Shown: piece by piece, positions 17,265 through 24,512 of the stretch
Layout of the letters: every line of letters starts with the position of its first letter
Position numbering within the stretch: the first letter of the stretch is position 1
IMG/VR virus record: IMGVR_UViG_3300048927_000169
Span: 1-50,490 of that record
DNA length: 50,490 nucleotides
Strand: one strand, 5' to 3'
Source of the DNA: a virus
Notes under the pieces: model-generated
Told to the model about the DNA's origin: nothing
Database searches by the model: none
What the model saw: the letters and a program-made list of their open reading frames with translations, nothing else
Position numbers and translations under genes: made by a program

Positions 17265-17959
17265 TTATTTCGATTCGCTCATCACGAGCATGGCTTCTGC
17301 TTCCATAACGCGAATGTCGTGGAAGACTTCAGGTATTTCGCGCCGCTTCATGCCCAGCATTGAGGCCACTGGCGGCAAGGCGTTGTAGTCCAAGCCTGTA
17401 GCGCCACCCATGCCGACACGCCACTGCGTGGACATTGCTTCGAACAGCAGGAAGGCTGGCCAGTTGTCTGGCCAGACCTCGTATTCAGCGTCGGGAATGT
17501 CCGCTTTGGTCAAGCCAAAAGCCGCCAGATCTGCATCTGATGGCCCTTGCTCGTACAGGACGCGGGCGGCGCCGGTCAGTTTCCCAAGCGGGCCGGTTGG
17601 TAGGCGCTCTGGTAGGCGGAGAGCACAGCCTGAGGCGCGCCAATGCAGGTGGTGACGAGCGCAGTCAGAGACTCATCCGAAAGCTTCTCGTCGAAGCCCC
17701 AGCCTTCGATGATGTCCTTGAGCTGGCCGACCTGCAGCGCGATCTCGGCGCCGGTAGCTTCCTGCCAGTTCAGTTCGTCTTCATGCACCTTCTTGGCATG
17801 CTCGTCGCGCGCGGTGTTCCATTTATCGAAGTGCGCGGCCAGGGCCAGACGGTCCATGTACTTGAATTCAAACTCAACGCTGACCGGCTCAGCACCAACG
17901 CGCGGAATCGCGACCTTCGCCTTGAAGGTCGGGTTCTGGGAGATCTTGATCTTGGCCAT
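17265..17959 (-). CDS. GT: Tail assembly chaperone GT (-1 frameshift product)
   Basis: Predicted fusion of the 127-residue G protein with 104 residues read in the -1 frame, 231 aa. The G frame ends ...TTG GGA AAC TGA; the slippery heptamer GGGAAAC (17579-17585) is in the right phase (G GGA AAC). Slipping back one base gives GGG AAA CTG and continues as LTGAARVLYEQGPSDADLAA into a DUF1799-type T domain (PDAEYEVWPDNWPAFLLFEA). The T frame has no good independent start (only TTG 17513), which supports frameshift expression. In lambda G and GT coat and shape the tape measure protein. Confidence 0.85.
17576..17959 (-). CDS. G: Tail assembly chaperone G
   Basis: 127 aa, the main product of the frame that can also shift to give GT. 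Starts MAKIKISQNPTFKAKVAIPR, with a beta-rich first half and helical second half ('LQVGQLKDIIEGWGFDEKLS', 'LVTTCIGAPQAVLSAYQ') as in tail assembly chaperone families. It follows the tail tube gene after 3 nt and precedes T and H. The stop directly follows the slippery heptamer. Confidence 0.85.
   Translation of the reverse strand: MAKIKISQNPTFKAKVAIPRVGAEPVSVEFEFKYMDRLALAAHFDKWNTARDEHAKKVHEDELNWQEATGAEIALQVGQLKDIIEGWGFDEKLSDESLTALVTTCIGAPQAVLSAYQSAYQPARLGN
17579..17585 (-). promoter_or_regulatory. Programmed -1 frameshift slippery site
   Basis: GGGAAAC on the minus strand, phased G GGA AAC, immediately before the G stop codon. Lambda uses GGGAAAG at the same place. Confidence 0.85.
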
Positions 17960-17962
17960 GGG

Positions 17963-18616
17963 TTACACCACCGCTGCGTAACGGGTGGGGCGGCCAGCGA
18001 GCGACAGAGTGATGACTCGGGTCATCAAGTTGTTGCGGCCGAGCGTAGGTGTCGAGGTGATCGAGACGTAGCAGTTGTAGACGATGCTGCTGCCGCCCGG
18101 CAGGTTCAGCCGGAGCACGCGAGTCTGCTTGTCTTCGTCTGCTGCCTCAACAACGGCCACATAAGGAAGCTCCGGATCATCAGCCACCGTGACAGCCATG
18201 CTGATCGGGTTTTTCGTGGTCGGAATTTGGCGATCATCATCGTCAGCCAGGAAGCCGAACGTCAGGAACTGCTGGTCGCCGCCGCTGGAATTCAGATCAG
18301 TGATCTGCGGAATCTCGATAAAACCGGTCACCTCACGTACCGAGCCGATACCGGAACCAGCCGGGTACGGTTGCACGTTGGTGGTGTTGATGTTCTCCAG
18401 TGCGAAGCTGCCGGTCAGGCTGTCAGCCACGCGCGCTGCGCGGTCATTGAGTCGAGTCCAGCCGGAAGCAATCGCGATGATGTCGCCGTCGGCCAGGCCG
18501 TGCGCTGCGGCAGTAGCCACGGCCGGATTGGCATTGCTCAGCGCCGTTACCGGAATTGGGGTGCCGTAAGTCGAAGCGATCTCAAGCGTGGCGCCGTTGG
18601 GGAGTCGAAAGCCCAT
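17963..18616 (-). CDS. Major tail tube protein V-like
   Basis: 217 aa. Beta-rich with the tail-tube pattern: 'GATLEIASTYGTPIPVTALSNA', a loop domain 'HGLADGDIIAIASGWTRLNDRAARV' and a C-terminal 'SLAGRPTRYAAVV'. It is the subunit that polymerises into the non-contractile tail tube. Position between the tail terminator and the G/GT-H chaperone/tape measure genes matches lambda V. A terminator lies just ahead of its start. Confidence 0.85.
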   Translation of the reverse strand: MGFRLPNGATLEIASTYGTPIPVTALSNANPAVATAAAHGLADGDIIAIASGWTRLNDRAARVADSLTGSFALENINTTNVQPYPAGSGIGSVREVTGFIEIPQITDLNSSGGDQQFLTFGFLADDDDRQIPTTKNPISMAVTVADDPELPYVAVVEAADEDKQTRVLRLNLPGGSSIVYNCYVSITSTPTLGRNNLMTRVITLSLAGRPTRYAAVV

Positions 18617-18640
18617 GTTTGTTTCCTCTGTGCAGAAATG

Positions 18641-18664
18641 ACAAAACCCGCTCAGTGGCGGGTT
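18641..18664 (-). terminator. Terminator hairpin ahead of tail tube gene
   Basis: Minus strand AACCCGC-CACTGA-GCGGGTT followed by TTTG, between the tail terminator gene and V-like gene. The T-run is short, so it may only attenuate. Confidence 0.6.
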
Positions 18665-18686
18665 CTGGGTTTGCCCAACGGGCGGA

Positions 18687-19103
18687 TTAGTTGGTGTCGG
18701 ACCGGTATTGGAACGAGGCCGGCACCGTGAAGGTGTTGCCGTCTGGAATTCCCGGCCCGGGCGCTACTGGCGTCATCACCAGTGCGACAAGTCCTGCGCG
18801 CGGAATACGCAAGTTAAGCGAGAAAAGCGCGGCCAGCTCATCAACGATACCGCTCGCCTCGGTGCGGTACTTGCCGGATGCGGTCACGATGTTGACCTGG
18901 AACACGCCGGTGTAGACCCGGTGATCGCCGCTGAGCGTGTTGCTCCCGGTGACCGCCGGCAGCGTGTAGGCTCGCAGGTACGTCTCGCCCGCCGCCGGCG
19001 TGTAGGTTTCGTTCTCGACCACAACCTTGATCGGCTTGGCGCGAGCCTTGGCCCAAGCCAGCAGGCGCGATTCGAAGGCCGCAGCGATGATGTTGTGACT
19101 CAT
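18687..19103 (-). CDS. Tail terminator (U-like, DUF4128)
   Basis: 138 aa. Starts MSHNIIAAAFESRLLAWAKA and matches DUF4128: 'YLRAYTLPAVTGSNTLSGDHRVYTGVFQVNIV', then 'GIVDELAALFSLNL' and 'PASFQYRSDTN'. These proteins cap the tail tube and connect it to the head, as lambda U does. The ATG overlaps the stop of the preceding HK97 gp10-like gene (19100-19103). Confidence 0.85.
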   Translation of the reverse strand: MSHNIIAAAFESRLLAWAKARAKPIKVVVENETYTPAAGETYLRAYTLPAVTGSNTLSGDHRVYTGVFQVNIVTASGKYRTEASGIVDELAALFSLNLRIPRAGLVALVMTPVAPGPGIPDGNTFTVPASFQYRSDTN

Positions 19104-19537
19104 ACCTGGTTGTTCCTGATGGCTTCTTCGACGATCTGCTGAAAGCGAGCCAGCGTTATCTGTACCATGCCGGCCGGGGCCTTGGCTGAGTGCCCATATT
19201 CGAGCGGAATGGCATAGGGCAGATTGTTCAGGATGTAGGCCGCCTGCCCTGCCGTGAGGTCGCTGGCAGAAGCGACCAGCGAGGCGATCGCGTCCTGACC
19301 GGTTGGATCAACCTCGTCGAAGGTAACGTTTTCGATGTTGTCGATCGACAGATGCCAGTTGCCTTTGAATCGGCCCGTGTCGACTGGTGAGAGGCGAATG
19401 ACTGAGGTGCCAAGTTCGATAACAACCTCGCGAAACACCTCGTCGACTGCGTCTTTCGCCTGCTCGGCAAATTGCGCCAGGCTCTCAGCAAAACTTCCCT
19501 GCTGGCCGCCGTAGCGGCTTGTCATGTGATTCGCCAT
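19100..19537 (-). CDS. HK97 gp10 / lambda Z-like tail completion protein
   Basis: 145 aa from the ATG at 19537, which forms TAATG with the stop of the upstream gene; an in-frame ATG further upstream is not supported. Helix 'SFAESLAQFAEQAKDAVDEVFREVVIELGTSVIRLSPVDTGRFKGNW' is the classic signature of the HK97 gp10 family, followed by 'LNNLPYAIPLEYGHSAKAPAGMVQITLARF'. The family joins head and tail. Confidence 0.87.
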   Translation of the reverse strand: MANHMTSRYGGQQGSFAESLAQFAEQAKDAVDEVFREVVIELGTSVIRLSPVDTGRFKGNWHLSIDNIENVTFDEVDPTGQDAIASLVASASDLTAGQAAYILNNLPYAIPLEYGHSAKAPAGMVQITLARFQQIVEEAIRNNQV

Positions 19538-19923
19538 TACTTGCGCACCTGCAGCTCGAAGCCGACCGCCAGACCGGCGAAGTTCCACGGAGTGACGGCT
19601 ATCACCGTGTAGACCGTGTCATCAAATGTGATTTTGTCGTTGCTTTGCGGTGTGGGCATGTCTTCGCCGGACAACTGAACCGGCGAAACCAGTAGCTTCA
19701 CGTCGCCGCGCACGATCAGCGTTCCGTCGATGTACTTGTTGTCGTACTCCTCGCGGAAACCGGAGCCATTCACGACCAATTCGCCAGGTGGCTGCGGGTT
19801 GTCGGGGTCATACTCGCCCAGCGTCTCGCGACGGAGCACCAATTCCAGCCCCTTGCCGCCCTTGCTGCGCGGCGCGAGCATGCGCGTTGCCGTAGCCTTG
19901 GCGCGGTCATAAATGTCTGGCAT
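19537..19923 (-). CDS. Head-tail joining protein, unknown family
   Basis: 128 aa starting MPDIYDRAKATATRMLAPRS (ATG 19923 overlapping the upstream stop, ATGA). After the helix comes a beta-rich body ('VLRRETLGEYDPDNPQPPGEL', 'ITFDDTVYTVIAVTPWNFAGLAVGFELQVRK'), which fits stopper or adaptor proteins found between the connector and the gp10-like gene. Assignment rests on position and fold pattern. Confidence 0.75.
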   Translation of the reverse strand: MPDIYDRAKATATRMLAPRSKGGKGLELVLRRETLGEYDPDNPQPPGELVVNGSGFREEYDNKYIDGTLIVRGDVKLLVSPVQLSGEDMPTPQSNDKITFDDTVYTVIAVTPWNFAGLAVGFELQVRK

Positions 19924-20960
19924 CACTTCCGCCTTATCTTGTAGATCGCCGAGCATCGACAGTTCGCGCGCTCACTCCAGCCAGCACCCAGCGCAGAATC
20001 GCCGGGGTAACGAAGCAGCGCGCCGTTCGGGCTTTGAAATGGCTGATCTTTCTGCACTTCCTGCCCGCCCATGACCGAATGCGTGTGCCGCACCTTTTTG
20101 TCGGCCCGATCGCGCCATGTTTTCGTCACCGAGTCGCGATCAAGACCTTGGGCAATGAGTTGCTCATACACCTGGTCACGGCCAGCTCCGAAGGATTCCA
20201 GCGCCTCAGCCTTGGAAAGCATATCGGCGTAAGTCTTCATCAGCCGATCAGCGTAGCGACCGGCGATCTTGTCGACGTCAGCCTGGGCAACTGGCTTGCC
20301 CGCATTGATAGCGCGGTTAACGATGCTGTCGAAGCGGCGATCCCTGCGCTTGCGCTGCAAATAGTTGCGCATCTCATCAGGGCTTCCGCTCAGCAGCTGC
20401 TGGCGGGCGTTGAGGACGTACTGCGCGTAGTTACCGGGCAGGCCAATCACGCCACCTGAGCGTGAGCCAGTTTGCGCGCTTACACGCCCCAGCAAATCGA
20501 GCGCCGCCTGGCGTGGGCTTCGGGTCATTGGCGTGGCACCCACTTCGACTTGCACCGAATGCGTGACAATGCGACTGCGCGAGCCGATAACCGCCCGGAT
20601 CGCCTCGCGCACATTCAAATCCGCGTCGCGTCGAATCTCGGCGGCTTTTTCCACCAGCCACTGCTCTGGCTCAGGCTTGCGGACGTCGAATTCAAATCGC
20701 CCCAGATCCTTGGGGATTACGATCGCTTTGATCTCGAACTTGGCGCCTGCGAGGTACACATTTCGAGCCAGCTCGAGGAAAGCCGCCAGCGCCCCCAGGC
20801 TCAGTAACGCTGCCAGCCCGTTTTCGTCCTCTTCGATTATCAGCCGCTCGACCTCAGCAACCGTGGCTGCGTCCACCACCAGCTTGACCTGTGCCAGATA
20901 GGCCCGCTGCATCGCGGGCTCCATTCCTTCGATGGCCTGGATGATCTGCGCCGGGGTCAT
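19923..20960 (-). CDS. Minor head protein (Mu F / SPP1 gp7-like)
   Basis: 345 aa. The C-terminal third has the head-morphogenesis signature 'RADKKVRHTHSVMGGQEVQKDQPF', 'SPNGALLRYPGD' and 'ERANCRCSAIYKI'. The N-terminal 220 residues are helical. Family members bind the portal and are packaged in small numbers in the head. It is placed after the first connector rather than beside the portal, a less usual gene order. Overlaps both neighbours by 1-4 nt. Confidence 0.82.
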   Translation of the reverse strand: MTPAQIIQAIEGMEPAMQRAYLAQVKLVVDAATVAEVERLIIEEDENGLAALLSLGALAAFLELARNVYLAGAKFEIKAIVIPKDLGRFEFDVRKPEPEQWLVEKAAEIRRDADLNVREAIRAVIGSRSRIVTHSVQVEVGATPMTRSPRQAALDLLGRVSAQTGSRSGGVIGLPGNYAQYVLNARQQLLSGSPDEMRNYLQRKRRDRRFDSIVNRAINAGKPVAQADVDKIAGRYADRLMKTYADMLSKAEALESFGAGRDQVYEQLIAQGLDRDSVTKTWRDRADKKVRHTHSVMGGQEVQKDQPFQSPNGALLRYPGDSALGAGWSERANCRCSAIYKIRRK

Positions 20961-21478
20961 ACCACGAACACCGCAGGCAGCGTGTAGCGGGCCACCAGCA
21001 CAGGAGCGATCATCTCGTCGATGATGCTGATCACCGGCCTGACCGACGCCGCGCCATCTTCGCCTGCCGCAACCGAGAATTCTTCCTCGATCGGGCCTAC
21101 CTTCTGGCGCTTCACTGTGGACGCGGCCACGAAGTCGGGGCTTAGGCTGCCGGGCTCGACCAGTTCACGCAGTGCGGCTTCGTACGTTGCCTGCTCAACC
21201 TCAACCGGCACTTGGTCGGATGGGATTGCATGCCCCTCGTAATCCTCGGCACCGGTGCGCGGCCACTCCCTGGCTTGCCCTCTGCCCTCGGTCTTCACGC
21301 CGGGGAACAATGACTGCCACACACCGGAAGCCAGCAGCTTCCGATAGCGGCCGTCGATGTAGACCGATGCCCGGAGCAGCGCGGCCTGCTTCGCCACATC
21401 TTCGCCGGTCCACGCGGCATTCGCGCGCGCAGCGTGATAGGCGTCGGCGGCTGCGACGGTTCCGTAAAAGTCTGGCAT
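20957..21478 (-). CDS. Head-tail adaptor (DnaT-like family)
   Basis: 173 aa. The N-terminus 'YGTVAAADAYHAARANAAWTGEDVAKQAALLRASVYIDGRY' matches the phage family often named 'putative DnaT-like ssDNA-binding protein', whose members behave as gp6-type head-tail adaptors. 'QATYEAALRELVEPGSLSPD' and 'IDEMIAPVLV' follow. It is the first gene after the capsid block, the usual site for the adaptor. No evidence of DNA binding is seen. Confidence 0.75.
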   Translation of the reverse strand: MPDFYGTVAAADAYHAARANAAWTGEDVAKQAALLRASVYIDGRYRKLLASGVWQSLFPGVKTEGRGQAREWPRTGAEDYEGHAIPSDQVPVEVEQATYEAALRELVEPGSLSPDFVAASTVKRQKVGPIEEEFSVAAGEDGAASVRPVISIIDEMIAPVLVARYTLPAVFVV

Positions 21479-21528
21479 CGGGATATCTCGAATAGGTGGA
21501 GCGTCATGCGCTCCGGTTTTGCGGGGTG

Positions 21529-21924
21529 TTACGCCTTGGCAGCGGCCAGTGCGGCCTGCAGGGCTTCCAGATTTGCTTCGGCGTCGAACTGAACGTTCAG
21601 CGCCTTCAGCTCGTCGATGACCTTCTGCTTTTCGGCAGCGGCAGCAGCCTCGGCTTCTTCCAGCTTCTTGCGCAGGGTTTCGACTTTGCTGTTGCCAGCG
21701 GCATCAATGCCCAGCGCCTTCAGCTTGGCGAGCAGTTCAGCCTTTTCGTCGCCGGACGGAGCCTCGACAGCCTCAAAACTGAGGACATCGATTTTCTTGG
21801 CCTGCTCGAGCTCTGCCTCGGTCAGGGTCAGCTCCCGGCTTGCACCGATGCCGATCATCTTGATCGCGCCCATGGACCAGAGACCGCGCGGGCAGGTGCC
21901 GCTGTTAGTGACTTTCACTTTCAT
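21529..21924 (-). CDS. Small helical head-region protein
   Basis: 131 aa from ATG 21924 (GGGGG upstream). N-terminal beta part MKVKVTNSGTCPRGLWSMGA, then 'TLTEAELEQAKKIDVLSFEAV', followed by two similar helical units: 'ELLAKLKALGIDAAGNSKVETLRKKLEEAE' and 'VIDELKALNVQFDAEANLEALQAALAAAK', each resembling a HeH/SAP-like helix-extension-helix repeat. Such repeats occur in small phage head proteins. It lies directly after the capsid gene. Function uncertain; possible capsid-associated protein. Confidence 0.7.
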   Translation of the reverse strand: MKVKVTNSGTCPRGLWSMGAIKMIGIGASRELTLTEAELEQAKKIDVLSFEAVEAPSGDEKAELLAKLKALGIDAAGNSKVETLRKKLEEAEAAAAAEKQKVIDELKALNVQFDAEANLEALQAALAAAKA

Positions 21925-21934
21925 GACAACCCCC

Positions 21935-22894
21935 TTATGCAGGCTCGGACACGCCGTCCATGTACGCCATGGCGCCTGGCAGGCGTACTTCAACACCGCC
22001 GGTACGCGCGATGATGCCGGTCTCGAAGCCCATGATGGTCTTCTGATGAACCGGCAGCACCATGCGAGGCATTGGCAGGTGGAAGCGGATCACGTCCAGA
22101 GCGCGACGGTACGCGGCGATACGACCACCACCGCCAGCGCCTGCGGTCGACAGCGAGTCGGCCGTCAGGATGGTCAGCGGGCGACCGGTACGCGCGGTGT
22201 ACACGTTGGAGGTGCGGAAGCGCTCCAGGATGGTCGGGCTGTTCGCTTCGGTGCCGACGAAGGTGGTCGAGATGTAGTCCATCACCTCCAGAGGCAAGGC
22301 CAGGGTGTCGGCCAGCTCGACGTTGTTCGAAGCCTGAGGCACCAACTTGAGCAGAGTGTTGAGGTCGTTCAGGACCTGTTGCGGGGTCTTGTCGACGAAC
22401 AGCGTAGAGCTGCCAGTGCCGGTTGCCGCAGCGGTGATGGTCTGCACGTTGGACTGGTTGACAAAGCCACGCCAGTTTTTCTCGGTGCTACCGGTGGTGG
22501 CGATGTCGTAGAGCAGGCGCTCGGTGGAGCGACTTGCCGACATGGCTTTCAGGTCGTTCAGGTTGCGGCCATACAGAGCGGCCTGATTGACCTCTTCCAG
22601 ATTCCACTCCCAGCCTGAGCCGATCATGGCGTAGTCGTGCGAGCCTTCGCCCCACGAAACGTTGTTGAACGGCATGTCATTGGCGGCGCCGGACAGGAAC
22701 TTGGCTTCGCCCGCGAGTTGCATGCTGTAGAACTGGGTGCCGATCGCCCACTGGTTGCCTTCTGTGACGACAGGCATCAGGTCGCGGTAGCTGTATTCCG
22801 GGTAGCGAGCTTCATATATCGCGGTTTCGATGTTGCGGCCCTGGGCTACAACGAATGGCAACGCTGCTTGAGCGTCTGCGAATGCTTGTCGCAT
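21935..22894 (-). CDS. Major capsid protein (DUF2184)
   Basis: 319 aa from ATG 22894 (GGAG 9 nt upstream). Matches the DUF2184 capsid family: 'NIETAIYEARYPEYSYRDLMPVVTEGNQWAIGTQFYS', 'GWEWNLEEVNQAALYGRNL', and a C-terminal 'HQKTIMGFETGIIARTGGVEVRLPGAMAY'. It forms the HK97-fold shell. It follows protease/scaffold and cement genes in the expected order. Confidence 0.9.
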   Translation of the reverse strand: MRQAFADAQAALPFVVAQGRNIETAIYEARYPEYSYRDLMPVVTEGNQWAIGTQFYSMQLAGEAKFLSGAANDMPFNNVSWGEGSHDYAMIGSGWEWNLEEVNQAALYGRNLNDLKAMSASRSTERLLYDIATTGSTEKNWRGFVNQSNVQTITAAATGTGSSTLFVDKTPQQVLNDLNTLLKLVPQASNNVELADTLALPLEVMDYISTTFVGTEANSPTILERFRTSNVYTARTGRPLTILTADSLSTAGAGGGGRIAAYRRALDVIRFHLPMPRMVLPVHQKTIMGFETGIIARTGGVEVRLPGAMAYMDGVSEPA

Positions 22895-22895
22895 G

Positions 22896-23375
22896 TTATG
22901 CGCTCCGGTTCTTGAGGGAGATTTCCACGATGTCGCCGGCGGCACCAGTGGTGTCGAAGAACGCGCTCGGGATCGGGCCAACAATGCCGGTGCCGGCAGC
23001 GTTGGTGTAGGTGTTGGTGGCGGTCACGTAGTAGACCGGATCGCCATCGACCACCGGCGTGCTGACCGTCACGTACATCTGGCCGCGCTCACGAATGGAC
23101 GCGGTGAAGTACTGCGGGTAGCCGTCGACCAGAGTCGAGCCTGCTTTCACTGCCGGGACGGCCGGGGTCAGCTTGGCAATGCCGACGAACTTGCCGCCAG
23201 CCGCGAATGGAACAACGCCATGGTCACCGGCACCGCGCTGGACTGGCTCGCCGAAGCGAACACCGGCAGCGTTTTCGATGGTGCGGCTGATGTCGTTCTT
23301 GATCTCTTCGTTCGCCGAGGCGCCATGAAGGCCCTTGGCTGGACGATCAGGGTAAGTCGTTTGATAAGCGGCCAT
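22896..23375 (-). CDS. Structural cement / decoration protein (gp24-like)
   Basis: 159 aa. Starts MAAYQTTYPDRPAKGLHGAS; 'VRFGEPVQRGAGDHGVVPF', 'FVGIAKLTP' and 'VDGDPVYYVTATNTYTNAAGTG' match the phage structural cement (DUF2190/gp24-like) family, a beta-rich protein that stabilises the shell. It lies between scaffold and capsid genes; the capsid start follows one nucleotide after its stop. Confidence 0.83.
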   Translation of the reverse strand: MAAYQTTYPDRPAKGLHGASANEEIKNDISRTIENAAGVRFGEPVQRGAGDHGVVPFAAGGKFVGIAKLTPAVPAVKAGSTLVDGYPQYFTASIRERGQMYVTVSTPVVDGDPVYYVTATNTYTNAAGTGIVGPIPSAFFDTTGAAGDIVEISLKNRSA

Positions 23376-23384
23376 GATGGCTCC

Positions 23385-23936
23385 TTACTTGGCGGGCTGA
23401 GTGGAGTTGAAGTCGGCCAGCATCTTCGCGCGGGCGGCTTCAGCCGGGTTTTCGCCTGGCTTACTGTCCTGATGGATCATGTGCTGCCGGAACGGGTCAT
23501 TGGCCGGGTTCTTGGCAGCGTCCTCGACCAGGATCTCGAAGCGCGCGTCGATGTACGCATCAGCCTTGCCGGCCACGGCCGCATCACCCAACTTGGCGAC
23601 CACGACAGCCTTGCGGATGTCAGCGTCGGTCTTGCCGGTGTAGTCGGCGTCAGCGATCGACTTGGCCTTGCTGATCAGGTCGGCGCGGGCGGTGACTCGC
23701 TTGTCGATATCGGCATCGCTGAGCAGCTTGGCTTTCAGATCGTCGATCTCGGCGTCTTTCTTGGCCAGTTCGCCATCCTTCAGCGCGATCGCCGTAGCGT
23801 GCGCATCAGTCAGCGTTTTGGTGGCGGTGGCAGCATCGGCAAGCTTGGTGTTCAGCTTCTCGATGGCCTGGGCGCCTTGCTCGGTGACATCAATGGAGAT
23901 GCCGTCGACAAGGAGTTTCCGCAGTGAATCAGCCAT
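23385..23936 (-). CDS. Nested scaffold protein from internal start
   Basis: 183 aa, same frame as the protease, starting MADSLRKLLVDGISIDVTEQ. AAAGGAGG (minus strand, 23944-23951) lies 7 nt before the ATG at 23936, the best ribosome-binding site in the head region, and falls exactly at the boundary between the protease and the coiled-coil part. This is the C/Nu3 arrangement of lambda. Internal initiation is inferred, not proven. Confidence 0.7.
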   Translation of the reverse strand: MADSLRKLLVDGISIDVTEQGAQAIEKLNTKLADAATATKTLTDAHATAIALKDGELAKKDAEIDDLKAKLLSDADIDKRVTARADLISKAKSIADADYTGKTDADIRKAVVVAKLGDAAVAGKADAYIDARFEILVEDAAKNPANDPFRQHMIHQDSKPGENPAEAARAKMLADFNSTQPAK

Positions 23937-24512
23937 GTCATGGCCTCCTTTGGGGGTGTGTGGTTTTTGGTCACCGATGCGAAGGTGCTCGCCACCCCGA
24001 GCGCGATGCTCAAGGCTGAGGTGATTCATTTTCATAGGGCCGAGGAAGCAGTCGTATTGCTCGCCCTCGGGGGAAACGCCATCCTGAAACACGACTTCGG
24101 CGCCGTAGCCCATGGACAGCTCGCGCTTGCCTGACTCGTAGTCCTCGATCGCCTTGGCATCCATCAGCACCAGCGGCACCTTGACGAACTGACCGTCCCG
24201 AACGACCTCGCCACCGGTTTGGCCAATCGCGACGTCTTTCCAGTTCTTGGAGTTGACGCCGTCGCCGCCCGGGTGGCCGTTGGTCATTGGCCGGTATGCG
24301 TACGAGTGCATCGCGTCAGCATGGAAGACCGCGCTTTCCGGTCGGTACACGCGAACGATTGGCTTATCCCGTAGGCCGTGCTCGTTGTCCGGGTCGATCT
24401 CGGTACCCAGATAGTCCTGGATGCCAGTGCGCGCGACTCGGGCCTCGGCCACCAGATAGCCGTCCTCGGTGCGCCGCACTCCCGTGACTGGCACAGAGTC
24501 GGTGAAGATCAT
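23385..24512 (-). CDS. DUF2213 prohead protease with fused scaffold
   Basis: 375 aa. The N-terminal half (about 1-175) matches DUF2213: 'MTNGHPGGDGVNSKNWKDVAIGQTG', 'GKRELSMGYGAEV' and 'MKMNHLSLEHRARGGEH', thought to be a serine-type prohead protease. The C-terminal half (about 193-375) is helical and Asp/Ala/Lys-rich ('ATKTLTDAHATAIALKDGELAKKDAEIDDLKAKL'), a scaffold. A strong internal ribosome-binding site at the junction suggests the scaffold is also made alone. Overlaps the portal stop by 4 nt. Confidence 0.85.
   Translation of the reverse strand: MIFTDSVPVTGVRRTEDGYLVAEARVARTGIQDYLGTEIDPDNEHGLRDKPIVRVYRPESAVFHADAMHSYAYRPMTNGHPGGDGVNSKNWKDVAIGQTGGEVVRDGQFVKVPLVLMDAKAIEDYESGKRELSMGYGAEVVFQDGVSPEGEQYDCFLGPMKMNHLSLEHRARGGEHLRIGDQKPHTPKGGHDMADSLRKLLVDGISIDVTEQGAQAIEKLNTKLADAATATKTLTDAHATAIALKDGELAKKDAEIDDLKAKLLSDADIDKRVTARADLISKAKSIADADYTGKTDADIRKAVVVAKLGDAAVAGKADAYIDARFEILVEDAAKNPANDPFRQHMIHQDSKPGENPAEAARAKMLADFNSTQPAK

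Noticed and set aside
22893-23927. 344-codon plus-strand frame opposite the cement and scaffold genes
   Set aside because: Reverse-complement shadow of strongly supported head genes.
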